Positions 23,104 to 32,356 of a stretch of 64,000 nt of DNA are shown piece by piece (the stretch's first letter is position 1; each line of letters opens with the position of its first letter). The stretch covers positions 2,976,001 to 3,040,000 of the forward strand of contig NEEC01000013.1 of NCBI GenBank assembly GCA_002189035.1, in the 5' to 3' direction. Source of the DNA: Utricularia gibba (lineage: Eukaryota; Streptophyta; Magnoliopsida; Lamiales; Lentibulariaceae). The notes under the pieces are model-generated. The model had not been told where the DNA came from, made no database searches, and saw only the letters and a list, made by a program, of their open reading frames with translations. A program made the position numbers and the translations under genes.

Positions 23104-23969
23104 CTACAGTTTGAATTTGATATCTGACCGCCGGTCGTGGGCACAAACGCCGCCCATCTCCTCATCGGAGACTTTCGGTTGCTCGTGAATAGTTTTGCAA
23201 TGGGCATACAAAATCGTATTCGTTGCCACACTATACAACAAATAAACGCTGCAAGAAACAGAGAACCCAATGACCTGAACAGCAACCCACAAACTGCTCC
23301 TCCACCCCCGGCTGCCACGTTCACCCGCGCCGGGCGTCAGATGCGAATACCAAAAAAGAAGCACCCCAACCGCAGCCCATTTGAAAAGAATCATCAAAAG
23401 CACGATCATTTTCACTCCACGAACTAAAACGCAACTCCTTTTCAAGGACACGAAGCTCCATTCCGATTCCAACACAACAACCGCAGCTGAAAGATACCAA
23501 GCTATCTGCAAGTAAATCAGCAAACTGAAAAACAATGCCACAACGGTGAAACCGAAAGCCAGAAAAGAGTAACTGTCGTAGTCCATCTCAATCCCCCCGA
23601 TAACAGAGCATTATAGGCAAGCAAGGCAAAACCAGCGAAACTCAATGCGATTAGGAAGAGTATGATGCCGATAAGAAGAAACGTCGCCAGAAGAGGGATG
23701 AATGAGACTGTAATCATTTTCAGGGAGGAAGTAAACCTGACGGGTCTACCGTGAAACGCAGTAAATGTGCTGTGGGTGATTGAAATCCTAGCAGAGACTA
23801 CGCAAATGAATAGAAAAACTTCATCGGGGAATGAGGAAAATGCGTAGACAACTAGGAGTTTGGAAATAGAGATGACGAAGAGGAAGAGCGAACCGAGGGA
23901 GAAGAAATGAAAAGGATGAGTAGCGAATATGCGCGTTGTTTCAGAGATGAGTTTGCAGAGGTTTGCCAT
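23104..23969 (-). CDS. Plant multi-pass membrane protein (At1g26650/At1g69430-like), one-base frame break in the middle
   Basis: Start MANLCKLISETTRIFATHPF with a short cytosolic head, then about six hydrophobic segments including FHFFSLGSLFLFVISISKLL, FIPLLATFLLIGIILFLIAL and FLAFGFTVVALFFSLLIYLQ, and a polar tail ending DIKFKL. It matches an uncharacterised plant membrane family; the function is unknown. The first half ends in frame at LLSGG. The second half (DYDSYSFLAF onward) continues in another frame, meeting at a run of six C on the + strand (23593-23598). Seven would restore one frame; total length is 3n+2. There is no splice site at the junction. Either a homopolymer error or a true null allele. 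Confidence 0.82.
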
Positions 23970-24489
23970 GGAAGCACTTGTGGAAGAAGGTGGACGTGGA
24001 TGCCGTATCGGGGGGTTAAGAGGACAAGGCAACGGAAGAGTTGCTGGAGTGCAAGCAATTGGTAACTAGTGTGAAAGCTAGTAAACGATTATCCAAACAA
24101 AGAGGTGAAAATATGAATTTTGATATTCAACGGGATGGAAATGCAAACAACAGAACGTTTTGGGCAATTTGGTTAAAAAAAGAAAGAAACTCCTTGAAAA
24201 TGGGAATAACCAAACTTTGGGGGCGCATTTGGAATAAAGTTGTATTATTTATCATTTGTTTCTCCGATTATTCTGGGGCGGGGACCAACCGCAATTGCCC
24301 GTTACTCTCTCGACTTTGATCGGAGTCAACTCGCCGGATTCGACTTCGGATATTCAAGGCATCTTGTAAGTGAATCTGTTGATCCAACTCACGTTGTAAT
24401 GTGAAATAAGGGTGAGAAATGAGAATGGTGTATTATGGTTTAAAACAATTTCATATGATTTTCCTGAGTGGAAGATCGGTATAGGGGAG
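23970..24489. other. Bidirectional promoter region between the membrane-protein gene and the SNARE gene
   Basis: About 520 bp between divergent start codons. It includes both leaders. No clear TATA box was placed. Confidence 0.5.
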
Positions 24490-25557
24490 ATGAGCCAGGT
24501 ATACGAAGGATACGAAAGGCAGTATTGCGATCTGTCTGCAAATTTGTCTAGAAAATGCAATTCCGCGGCGGCTGTCGCCGATGGAGGTATGATTTGATAC
24601 ATCACATAGATTTATTTGTGGTGGCTGGTAGCTTTTGTTTTCTTGTGTTGATTCTTGGGTCAGGGTTTGATGGTTGCATGGATTACTGCGGTAAAAATGG
24701 CAAACTTTGGATGACAGTTACTATGTTGTGTGATGGTCTGCAGAGAAAAGGAAACAAGAGGTTTCTGAATTGCAAGGCGCCCTAGACGATGCTGATACGT
24801 TGGTACTGCGCATCTTTTTTTTTATTACAAAGACTTGAAGTGCATTTGAGTATGGTAAATGAGACGTTTTCTTGCGTTCTCCAGATACGAAAAATGGATC
24901 TTGAGGCTAGAAGTCTGCAGCCAGGCATGAAAGCTACACTTCTTGCGAAAATTAGAGAATACAAATTGGATCTAAATATGTTGAAAAAGGAAGTTAAGAA
25001 ACTGACCCTTTCAAATTCAAAACATGAGGAATTACTGCATGCCGGAATGGCTGGTGCACATGAAGTATGTTCAGAATCCTTCTGCACTTTCCAGTTTCCT
25101 ATTCCTCTGTTATGCTTAATTTGTAAATCATCTCGTTCCTAGGCATCTGCAAATCAAAGGGAGAGGTTGGTGGTGTCAACTGAGAGACTGAATCAATCAA
25201 CTGACAGACTAAGGGAGACCCGAAAGGCAGCACTAGAGACAGAAGAACTGGGGGTGTCGATCCTTGAAGATTTGCATCAACAACGGGAAACACTCTTGCA
25301 TTCCCATAACAAGGCAAGCCTCTAAAGCCCCCTCTATTTATTCATTATCCTCCACAAATGGTGGATTAGCCGTAATGATTAGTTTCCCTGGTATTTGCTT
25401 TTAGCTTTCAGATGTAGATAGCTTCATTGACAAAAGTAAGAAGGTGTTGGGTTCCATGTCCAAAAGGGTAACCAGGAACAAGCTGGTGGTTGGTTCGATA
25501 ATCGTCGCGCTTGTCCTGGCCATCCTCCTCATCCTTTATATCAAGATCTTCCACTGA
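24490..25557 (+). CDS. VTI1-type Qb-SNARE (VTI12-like)
   Basis: Exons 24490-24586, 24744-24802, 24885-25064, 25143-25313 and 25405-25557 give 219 aa, the normal VTI1 length. It starts MSQVYEGYERQYCDLSANLS, continues with the N-terminal three-helix region (SELQGALDDADTLIRKMDLE), the SNARE helix (SILEDLHQQRETLLHSHNKL) and a C-terminal anchor (KLVVGSIIVALVLAILLILY). VTI1 SNAREs drive fusion at the trans-Golgi, vacuole and, for VTI12, storage-vacuole and autophagy routes (family knowledge). The fourth intron starts with GC: AAG|GCAAGC. No in-frame GT alternative exists and translation past it stops at once, so the GC-AG intron is needed. Confidence 0.94.
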
Positions 25558-25933
25558 TAGAGGTAATCGAATCTGTAGTATGCTGCTGATTTGATTGAAA
25601 TAGTAAGGGATCCATGAAACAGAAGGAACAAATAACATGAAAAGGCTATACTGATGGGGTTGTGGTAACAAGAACATCCCTTCTCCACTTCTCTTGGTTC
25701 AGCAGCATCTCTATAGTAACTCCAAAGCCTGCCTCCTTTACCACACGTTTCGGCGAGCCCAACCAGAAACGGTGTCGTATAATGGCACAACTACTACTAT
25801 CCGAGGAACATTAAAAGCTCCATCATGGAGTACTGGATATGTGTGGTTTGTTTGTGGAGCCATTAGGTCTCCACTGAGGATCATTAAGATACTTTTTGTA
25901 ACAAAAGATGCTTACTCATGGAAGAGGTAAGGA
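25558..25933. other. 3' UTR of VTI gene and upstream region of the GH43-like gene
   Basis: About 375 bp with no gene seen. Confidence 0.5.
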
Positions 25934-26020
25934 ATGAAGAGGTTCGCACATACTCCATCCAACCTATCTTTTAAAATCTTCGGGCCCCCTTCCTTGGGCA
26001 TTCATATCTCTTCTTCATTC

Positions 26021-27397
26021 ATGGAAGCAGCTTCAGTGATTGATTCACCGGTTTGGGCAATCGCATCGAAATGGCCTTTGAAGCCTCAATTCCTCAAACT
26101 TGTTAGCCCCAGAGGCAAAAGGAACGCTGTGGGAGTTCTTCCTCGTTGCTCAGCCAAGCCCAAGGACACCGACGAGCGGAATTCGGCCAAGGAAAGGCAC
26201 TCGGATTTTTCGGAATCGCTTCCAGTTTCGAGCACGGAGCAGCAGCGACAGGGAATGCAGGGATCGGGTGTGGTGCTTTCCTCAGTTCCCACAGTTTCCA
26301 GGGGTTTGGTTTTTGATTTGGGTAAGAAGGATTCGTGGGATTGCTTAGAAATTGGTTCGCCTGTGGTGAAGCGGTATCTGGGTGATGAGGAAGAGAGATG
26401 GTACATGTGGTATCACGGAAGGTCCGGTGGGAACAACGATTCAATTGGGTTGGCGACTTCAAGCAACGGGATACACTGGGAGAGGGGTACAGAAGGTGTT
26501 CGATCAAACGCCGATGTGGGGTTGGTTATGAGCACTAGTAAAGATTGGTGGGCGTTTGATACTTACGGGGTCAGGCCTTGTGAAGTTGTCATGATGTCGA
26601 GTGCTAAAATCAGAGCTAATAGTTCTGTTTATTGGCTATACTACACCGGGTTTAGTACAGAAAAGATATCATCTTTTGATCATAATGACAACTATGATTT
26701 CAAAAGCTCTGATTTGTTTCAGTTAGGTATTGAAAATGGTAGAGCTCTGGGTGCATTACCTGGTTTAGCAATGAGCCAGGATGGTAGACACTGGGCTCGA
26801 ATTGAGGGGGAGCATCACAGCGGGGCGCTGCTCGACGTTGGGACGAATGACGACTGGGACTCTTTGTTCATCGCCTCCCCACATGTAGTTTTTCACGGGC
26901 CTGGTGATCTTCGAATGTACTACCATTCCCTTGATAGGAAAAATGGCCACTTCGCAGTCGGAGTCGCACGTTCCAGAGATGGAATGAAGTGGATAAAGCT
27001 CGGAAAGATACTAGGAGGAGGCAAGGCTGGAGCTTTCGATGAGCGAGGAGTGCTAAATGCTCGTGTCGTAAGGAACCAACGGGATGGCTGCTACTTGATG
27101 GTGTACGAAGGTCTGAATGCTGCCGGAGATACCAGCATTGGAGTGGCCGCATCAGCAGATGGGTTAAGGGACTGGAGAAGATTGCAGGATGGACCCATTT
27201 TGGAGAAATCAGATGAAGGCGGATGGGACAGTCATGGGGTGGGATCTCCATGTTTGGTTCAAATGGATGGGGATACAAGAGAGTGGAGAATGTATTATAG
27301 AGGTGTGGGAGAGGGTGGAAGAAGTGGATTAGGATTGGCAGTTTCTCAAGACTATGAAGTGAACAACTTCAGAAGATGGACAGGATTTCAGTTGTGA
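26021..27397 (+). CDS. Plastid-targeted GH43-like (arabinanase/levansucrase/invertase fold) protein
   Basis: Single exon, 458 aa from MEAASVIDSPVWAIASKWPL; the frame opens earlier with another ATG at 25934 that would add 29 residues. The first 60-80 residues are Ser/Lys/Arg-rich, like a transit peptide. The body repeats five-bladed propeller signatures: ERWYMWYHG, SIGLATSSNGIHWERG, ALPGLAMSQDGRHWARIEG, DLRMYYHSLDRKNGHFAVGV, SIGVAASADGLRDWRRL and WRMYYRGVGEGGRSGLGLAV, each an 'hxxaxSxDGxxW' type blade. Plant members are annotated as arabinanase/levansucrase/invertase-like proteins of unknown substrate. Catalytic acids cannot be assigned by eye. Confidence 0.85.
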   Translation: MEAASVIDSPVWAIASKWPLKPQFLKLVSPRGKRNAVGVLPRCSAKPKDTDERNSAKERHSDFSESLPVSSTEQQRQGMQGSGVVLSSVPTVSRGLVFDLGKKDSWDCLEIGSPVVKRYLGDEEERWYMWYHGRSGGNNDSIGLATSSNGIHWERGTEGVRSNADVGLVMSTSKDWWAFDTYGVRPCEVVMMSSAKIRANSSVYWLYYTGFSTEKISSFDHNDNYDFKSSDLFQLGIENGRALGALPGLAMSQDGRHWARIEGEHHSGALLDVGTNDDWDSLFIASPHVVFHGPGDLRMYYHSLDRKNGHFAVGVARSRDGMKWIKLGKILGGGKAGAFDERGVLNARVVRNQRDGCYLMVYEGLNAAGDTSIGVAASADGLRDWRRLQDGPILEKSDEGGWDSHGVGSPCLVQMDGDTREWRMYYRGVGEGGRSGLGLAVSQDYEVNNFRRWTGFQL

Positions 27398-27968
27398 TGA
27401 GCTTTCGTAAACTACCTGAATGGAATTGCTGGATTTGTATGTCCTCCTTTTTTGCTTCACAATACATTCATTATTAGATCTAATCAGCTTCCTTAAATGG
27501 ACTACTACCTAAAGGGGCGCGATTAAAAAGTTTACAGACTCGATGATGATGGTGAGGAGAATTGAGGGCGTCGATGTGGGTCAGTTGCTAGCAGAGACGG
27601 TGGTTGAAAGCCTAGCCTAGTTCAATTGTGTCGAAGGAGTGCTGCCAACCTCCCTCCTTGCAATCCACGCCAAGAGCCCTCACCTTGAGAGCCGCAACAC
27701 TGGTTGGGACTACCCAGGGAAGTTGAGGAAAAGTGGTTCTTGTTTTCCCTGGCTGTTCGTCGTCCACTGGGTTAGCCCAGGGCGCCCCTGGCTCAGCAGA
27801 CGGTCCAAGCTTCAGGTGATGACTAACTTTTTATGTGTTAGTTATTGTGCTAATCTATCTGAACCACACGAGTTTGCTCTTGTGGAATTGTTCTCCATCA
27901 AGTGGTAGAAAAAAGGTTGAAGGGAACTCCTTTCTTTATTACAAAGAACAGAACTTGGTACGCACAAA
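27398..27968. other. Convergent 3' regions; small unassigned ORF
   Basis: About 570 bp between convergent genes. The 89-codon + strand frame at 27639-27908 has no recognised domain. Most is likely 3' UTR. Confidence 0.45.
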
Positions 27969-29327
27969 TCACAGTTCATCCCGTTTGATCCGCTGATCAT
28001 AAGAGGCGTAAGCTCTGATAATGGATTCATACACAAGGATTCCTTTCAGGTACTCATCCTTGTTCAAGAACTCATTGTGATCATGGAGAAGAATCGGAGT
28101 ATTCACCATCGGAGAGAATCCGATCGCCGGCAATCCCAGTTGCCTGAAGTACCGAGCGTCGGTGGACGCCGGGAAAATCTCCGGTTTACTTAGTTTCCCG
28201 CCGGCGTTTCTCACCCCATCTTCCAGCAATCCCCACCATGGATTTGAACTGTCTAAACCGGTGAGCAATGGCTTCCCATTCTTGTCTTTAGATGAAGATC
28301 TTTGCTTGAATTCGAACGTCATGTTTCTCACAGAAGGAGCCCATTCTTCAGCGATTCGTTTTTCAAGCGATTCTTCATCCGCTGTGGGTGGAACCCGGAT
28401 ATCGAAACCTGCTTCGGCTTCAGATGGCTGCAAATTCATCACGAAACCAGTGGGAGATGGCGTCCCTGCTTTGAGAAAAACCATGTTCACGGAAACGACT
28501 TCCCCTTCAGCCTTGAGTCCATTCTTGACCTGATCGAACTGTGAGCTTCTGAATCTCCTTACAATCTCAATACTTTTGAGAAGATTCTCCATAGCCGTGT
28601 TGTCGTACAGCTTGGCGCCATGTCCCGGAGCGCCTTTCGCCTTAATCACAGTCCACCAGGGAACCCTTTCGCCGTAGAAAACACGATACTCGTCCGTCGG
28701 CGAGGCTAAACCTTCGTCGAGGACAATACCCACATTCAGATTCTTGAAAATTTCAGAACTTGCTAGCTTTTCAGCGCCAGCGTGGCCTCCGATTTCCTCA
28801 TCGGGGACGAAGGATAAGTGAACGGAGCGAAGGGGACGAAATCCAGAGGCCTGGAGTTTACGAATCGCCTCCAGATACTGAATTCCGACGCATTTCATGT
28901 CCTGCGAGCCACGGCTGTAGATGTGACCAGAGAATTCGTCAATTTCAGCGGCGAAGGGAGGGTGGCGCCATTTGTGATCCTCGGCCGGGACGACGTCGGT
29001 GTGCGAATTGAGGAGAATAGACGGCAGGGAGGGGTCTGTTCCAGTCCACGTAAAAAGCAAAACTGGCTTTCCGGCGACGAATTCTAGGGTTCGCGTAGTC
29101 AAGGATAGCGACTGGGCTTGGTCAGCGAGGAAATCGGCGGCGCCCTTGTAATCAGGGTTGGGATGAGCAGTGTTGATTCTCAGGTACGCTTGAAATCGAG
29201 CTATAATTGAATCCGAATCTTCAGCTTTCATCGGGGGTAGTAGCATAACGGCGAGGATTATCGCCGGAATCAAGGACGGATGTGGGTGGCGACGGCAGGG
29301 GCGCCGGAGTACCGCTGGCTCAGCCAT
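27969..29327 (-). CDS. Aminoacylase-1-like M20 metallohydrolase with N-terminal hydrophobic signal and C-terminal RDEL
   Basis: Intronless, 452 aa, complete. M20 metal-site motifs in order: SHTDVVP (His109, Asp111), SRGSQDMK (Asp143), VPDEEIGG (Glu177 as general base, Glu178), VLDEG (about 204-205), a dimerisation-domain His in KGAPGHGAKLYDNTAMENLL, and LLHDHNEF (His415/417). The family removes acyl groups from N-acyl amino acids. A hydrophobic segment PSLIPAIILAVMLLPP at 17-32 suggests a signal peptide or anchor, and the last four residues are RDEL, an ER-retention signal. Together these place the enzyme in the ER lumen (inference). The physiological substrate in plants is not known to me. 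Confidence 0.93.
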   Translation of the reverse strand: MAEPAVLRRPCRRHPHPSLIPAIILAVMLLPPMKAEDSDSIIARFQAYLRINTAHPNPDYKGAADFLADQAQSLSLTTRTLEFVAGKPVLLFTWTGTDPSLPSILLNSHTDVVPAEDHKWRHPPFAAEIDEFSGHIYSRGSQDMKCVGIQYLEAIRKLQASGFRPLRSVHLSFVPDEEIGGHAGAEKLASSEIFKNLNVGIVLDEGLASPTDEYRVFYGERVPWWTVIKAKGAPGHGAKLYDNTAMENLLKSIEIVRRFRSSQFDQVKNGLKAEGEVVSVNMVFLKAGTPSPTGFVMNLQPSEAEAGFDIRVPPTADEESLEKRIAEEWAPSVRNMTFEFKQRSSSKDKNGKPLLTGLDSSNPWWGLLEDGVRNAGGKLSKPEIFPASTDARYFRQLGLPAIGFSPMVNTPILLHDHNEFLNKDEYLKGILVYESIIRAYASYDQRIKRDEL

Positions 29328-29605
29328 TTTCTCGACCTCCCAGCAATTCGCCTTTTGTGTCCTATTTTATCCACGTTATTCCGGGGGCTAAATCGCAATT
29401 TGTTAGAAATTACAGGGACGTTTTGTAATATTTTTAATTTTTGTCTGGAACTGCTAACGGTTCATATTTCGAAAATTTGGGGACTGAAAATTATGGAAAA
29501 TCCATATCCGTACGTCAATAATCAGTACATGCATTTTATTTGTCTACCATAATAATAATTCATTAAACCCGGCGATTTAGGAGACCGTCCCCACCACGTC
29601 GTCGT

Positions 29606-30490
29606 TTACAAGGGCGGGAACACGACGGCTGACGGACACGCGCCGTCGCTGGGGAAGACGGGGCAGTCGATGAAATCGGAGCCATTCTTGTCGACGCAGA
29701 TGTACACTTGGTAGAGCTGCCGGTTCCCGTCTGAATCGGCGTTACATTGAATAAAGGGAGTATGCCCAATACCGTTTCTTATCGCGGCGATCACTCTGTT
29801 CAAACCGTACGCTCTTCCATCTGGGTTGATTCCTGAATCAAGAACACCAACGTGAGGAAATGGGATTTATTAGCGCCGCTGAGTTTATTAACGTCTTTAC
29901 CTGATCCTCTGAGAATTTGAAGGAGATTGCCTCTGGATTTGAGTTCTAGCGCCGCGCTGAAATAGGAATGCTGCTCCAGAACAGATTCAGAGCACGTCCC
30001 ATGTTTGTTCCATTCGTGTGACCAGAATGTGAAGCCGTTGCTACTTGGGCAGGCAAGTGAGGGCCATTCCTCTCCCATCCGGCGAATCAAGTCTGTTATC
30101 TAATCGGAGAAACACGTAAAACCTTTATGTTATGTTGTGGCAGCATCAACTTTATAGGATACCTGAGATTCGTCGAAAGGGTTGGCGGAATCGCAGTTGG
30201 AGGGGTACGTGCCGTCGTCGAAATTCGGCCAGAGGCCATGGATCCCGAAATCCGAGGGCGGACTGCCGGTGGTGGGATAACAACAGCTTCTCTGGGTGTC
30301 ACAGTATGAACCGGGCCACTGCAGTTAACAGACATGTTATCGAAGCCAGTCAAAAACACCCCTTCCAAACCGGTGAGAAACAGAAGCAAACCTGTTGAAC
30401 GAAATAGAAGAAGTCGAATTGGGCAGCCGAAAGACGAGCAAGGAACAGGAAGACGAAGAGTGCAATGTGAAAGCAATACAAAGAATCCAT
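29606..30490 (-). CDS. S-like ribonuclease T2 (RNS1/RNS3-like)
   Basis: Exons (from the start) 30490-30392, 30318-30163, 30099-29901 and 29832-29606, all GT-AG, 226 aa. Signal peptide MDSLYCFHIALFVFLFLARL. Active-site segments are both present: FGIHGLWP (residues 57-64, His60) and HEWNKHGTC (113-121). Cysteines typical of secreted T2 enzymes are kept (SYCDTQRSCCYP, FIQC, CPVFPSDGAC). It cleaves RNA to 2',3'-cyclic ends outside the cell or in vacuoles, and family members respond to phosphate shortage, wounding and senescence (family knowledge). No S-locus context is seen: the neighbour is a kelch F-box gene, not an SLF. A TATA box lies about 40-50 bp upstream. Confidence 0.95.
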
Positions 30491-30527
30491 TTTTCCTCTA
30501 CTGTGTTGAAACTGGGAGACTGGGGCA

Positions 30528-30538
30528 TTTATTTATAG
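30528..30538 (-). promoter_or_regulatory. TATA box of the RNase T2 gene
   Basis: CTATAAATAAA on the - strand, 38-48 bases upstream of the start codon. Confidence 0.6.
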
Positions 30539-31054
30539 GCCAGGTGTCCAACCATGGATACGCCAGTAAGTGGGAACCCAAAATTAGCAAATATGTATCT
30601 TGTTTCACACATGGGCGTCGCTTAGCTTCTCCCTTCCATTTGCATACGCAACCAGCAATCCCTTGTGCGTGTCGCTCTTGTATTTCTCTGTTACCTCTGA
30701 GGCTTAATTGAGCACATGCGATGCAGCTTCCCTCAATGTGTTCATGGTTCAAGGAGCACTGGGAGAATGACAATGCTTATCAGTAGTTGCTGATATGCTG
30801 CCATTGATGTGATTCTGATATCATTTCTGCCATGGGAGGGTGCAACCATACCAAAATCAGTGACGATACAGGGAATTATCCAGGCAAACTTTCTTGGTGT
30901 TGATTACAGCTTCAAGGTAGAAGTAGATTGAAGGGGAAGAGAAAAATTAACTGGAAAGGGGAAATCGGCTGTTCTGTTTCTTTTTTTCCTGTGTGTTGAT
31001 CAACAATGCACAAGTGTTCTAAAAAGGTTACATTAGAAACAATCAATGATGGAG
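30539..31054. other. Spacer between RNase T2 and the F-box/kelch gene
   Basis: About 500 bp holding the upstream region of the RNase gene and the 3' UTR of the kelch gene. No gene seen. Confidence 0.5.
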
Positions 31055-32356
31055 TCAGCATCCCATCACAGCACAGTTGTAGACGAAGTTGCCTGAGAGT
31101 TTCCTGCCGAGCAGCTCCCACATCGGAGGGCCGTCTCCGGGAACCCAAGAATTCACTTCTATGTAACCATCTCCGGCGTTTCGAGGCCCCCCGATTACTA
31201 TGAGACGAGGGCCGCAAGCTCGGAAGGCTAGACCCCAGCCGTTCGTGGAATTCGCTCTTTCGGGAAGGCGTCCGACGGAGATCCACACACCCTGCTCCTT
31301 TACGTATCGTTTCACCTCCATTGCAGCATAATCCGCAGCGTATAGCTGGTTATCTACAACTGCTATTAGAGGCGGGGCCTCAGATGCAGCAGCTGCCTCG
31401 TTTGCGGCCACTTGAACCGGAGACATGTTTGCAATTTCTCGCCATGTTCGAGTTTCCATGTCGTACTCTTCTCCACATGTGAGAAGCTTCGAGTCTGTTC
31501 CTCCGATCCCTCCGATGACATAGAACTTTCCATCCATGAAAACTCCTGAACACATTTTCCTTGGCTTGTTCATGCTTGGGAGAGTAGTCCAAGCACCTTC
31601 CTCTGAATTGTACAGCTCTGCAGAACTGAGAATGCTTCCTTGGGAATCGCAGCCGCCTGCCAAGATTGCTATCTCCCCAAGACTCGCAGAGCCGAACAAA
31701 CATCGGGGCTCGTTCATCAACACTCCGTTCATCCACGTATTGGTCAACAAGCTATATCGGTAGATCACATGGGACATCAGATCCCTTCCAAAAACCAGAA
31801 GATCAGTCCCAACAGCTAGGGATTCTTTATCTGCAAACGCAAAGTAATTGTTGAAATCCATCGGTGGAAGGCTCATCCAACGCCGGTGAATGGGATCGAA
31901 AGCCTCCCACTCGAGTAACTGGCGTGAGAAATAAACCCAATGCTCCACCATTCCGTTGAGGCGTCTGGTTTTGTACAGCTCACCGCTTCGGATGAGATCC
32001 CTGAAACTCCGGTTCAATGATGCAATCACCCCGTAATCAGCTCTAGAACAACGAATGATGCAGCTGATGGAGATGTCTCTCCCAATGGCAGAAATTAGTG
32101 AACTTGAATCAGAGTTATCTCCGGCATGCCTTTGGCTATCTGATTCATCGTAGAGGTCGGAATCAATGACCAAAATCCCGTTACTGGAATGCTTGGGGAC
32201 CTTTCTCACACCATCTTCAGTTCCATCAGTTTCCAAAGGTCGTTTGCTCCGAAGAGCTTCGACGTTTTCTGGCAGGAAATGCATCCGCCAACTGTCTTCT
32301 CGTTCGCAGGTCCTGTTGTAGTCAACTGATATGAAACAAGGCCTGTCTTCCAGCAT
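31055..32356 (-). CDS. F-box/kelch-repeat protein (SKIP11/At1g26930-like)
   Basis: Intronless coding exon, 433 aa. Start MLEDRPCFISVDYNRTCERE. A degenerate F-box lies at about 88-130 (ISAIGRDISISCIIRCSRAD). Kelch blades follow: VGTDLLVFGRD with YRYSLLTNTW, EIAILAGGCDSQGSILSSAE with EGAWTTLPSMNKPR, KFYVIGGIGG with YDMETRTWREI, and LIVIGGPRN. It ends LSGNFVYNCAVMGC, a conserved end of this group. Such proteins are substrate receptors of SCF ubiquitin ligases; related kelch F-box proteins target phenylpropanoid enzymes (family knowledge), but the target here is unknown. The sequence upstream to about 32900 looks like a 5' UTR containing an intron. Confidence 0.92.
   Translation of the reverse strand: MLEDRPCFISVDYNRTCEREDSWRMHFLPENVEALRSKRPLETDGTEDGVRKVPKHSSNGILVIDSDLYDESDSQRHAGDNSDSSSLISAIGRDISISCIIRCSRADYGVIASLNRSFRDLIRSGELYKTRRLNGMVEHWVYFSRQLLEWEAFDPIHRRWMSLPPMDFNNYFAFADKESLAVGTDLLVFGRDLMSHVIYRYSLLTNTWMNGVLMNEPRCLFGSASLGEIAILAGGCDSQGSILSSAELYNSEEGAWTTLPSMNKPRKMCSGVFMDGKFYVIGGIGGTDSKLLTCGEEYDMETRTWREIANMSPVQVAANEAAAASEAPPLIAVVDNQLYAADYAAMEVKRYVKEQGVWISVGRLPERANSTNGWGLAFRACGPRLIVIGGPRNAGDGYIEVNSWVPGDGPPMWELLGRKLSGNFVYNCAVMGC

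Noticed and set aside
28162-29087. Several + strand ORFs of 80-123 codons
   Set aside because: Antisense shadows of the intronless aminoacylase-like gene.
29606-32356. RNase T2 next to an F-box gene as a self-incompatibility S-locus
   Set aside because: The RNase is S-like by exon structure and wording, and the F-box protein has kelch repeats, unlike pollen SLF proteins.
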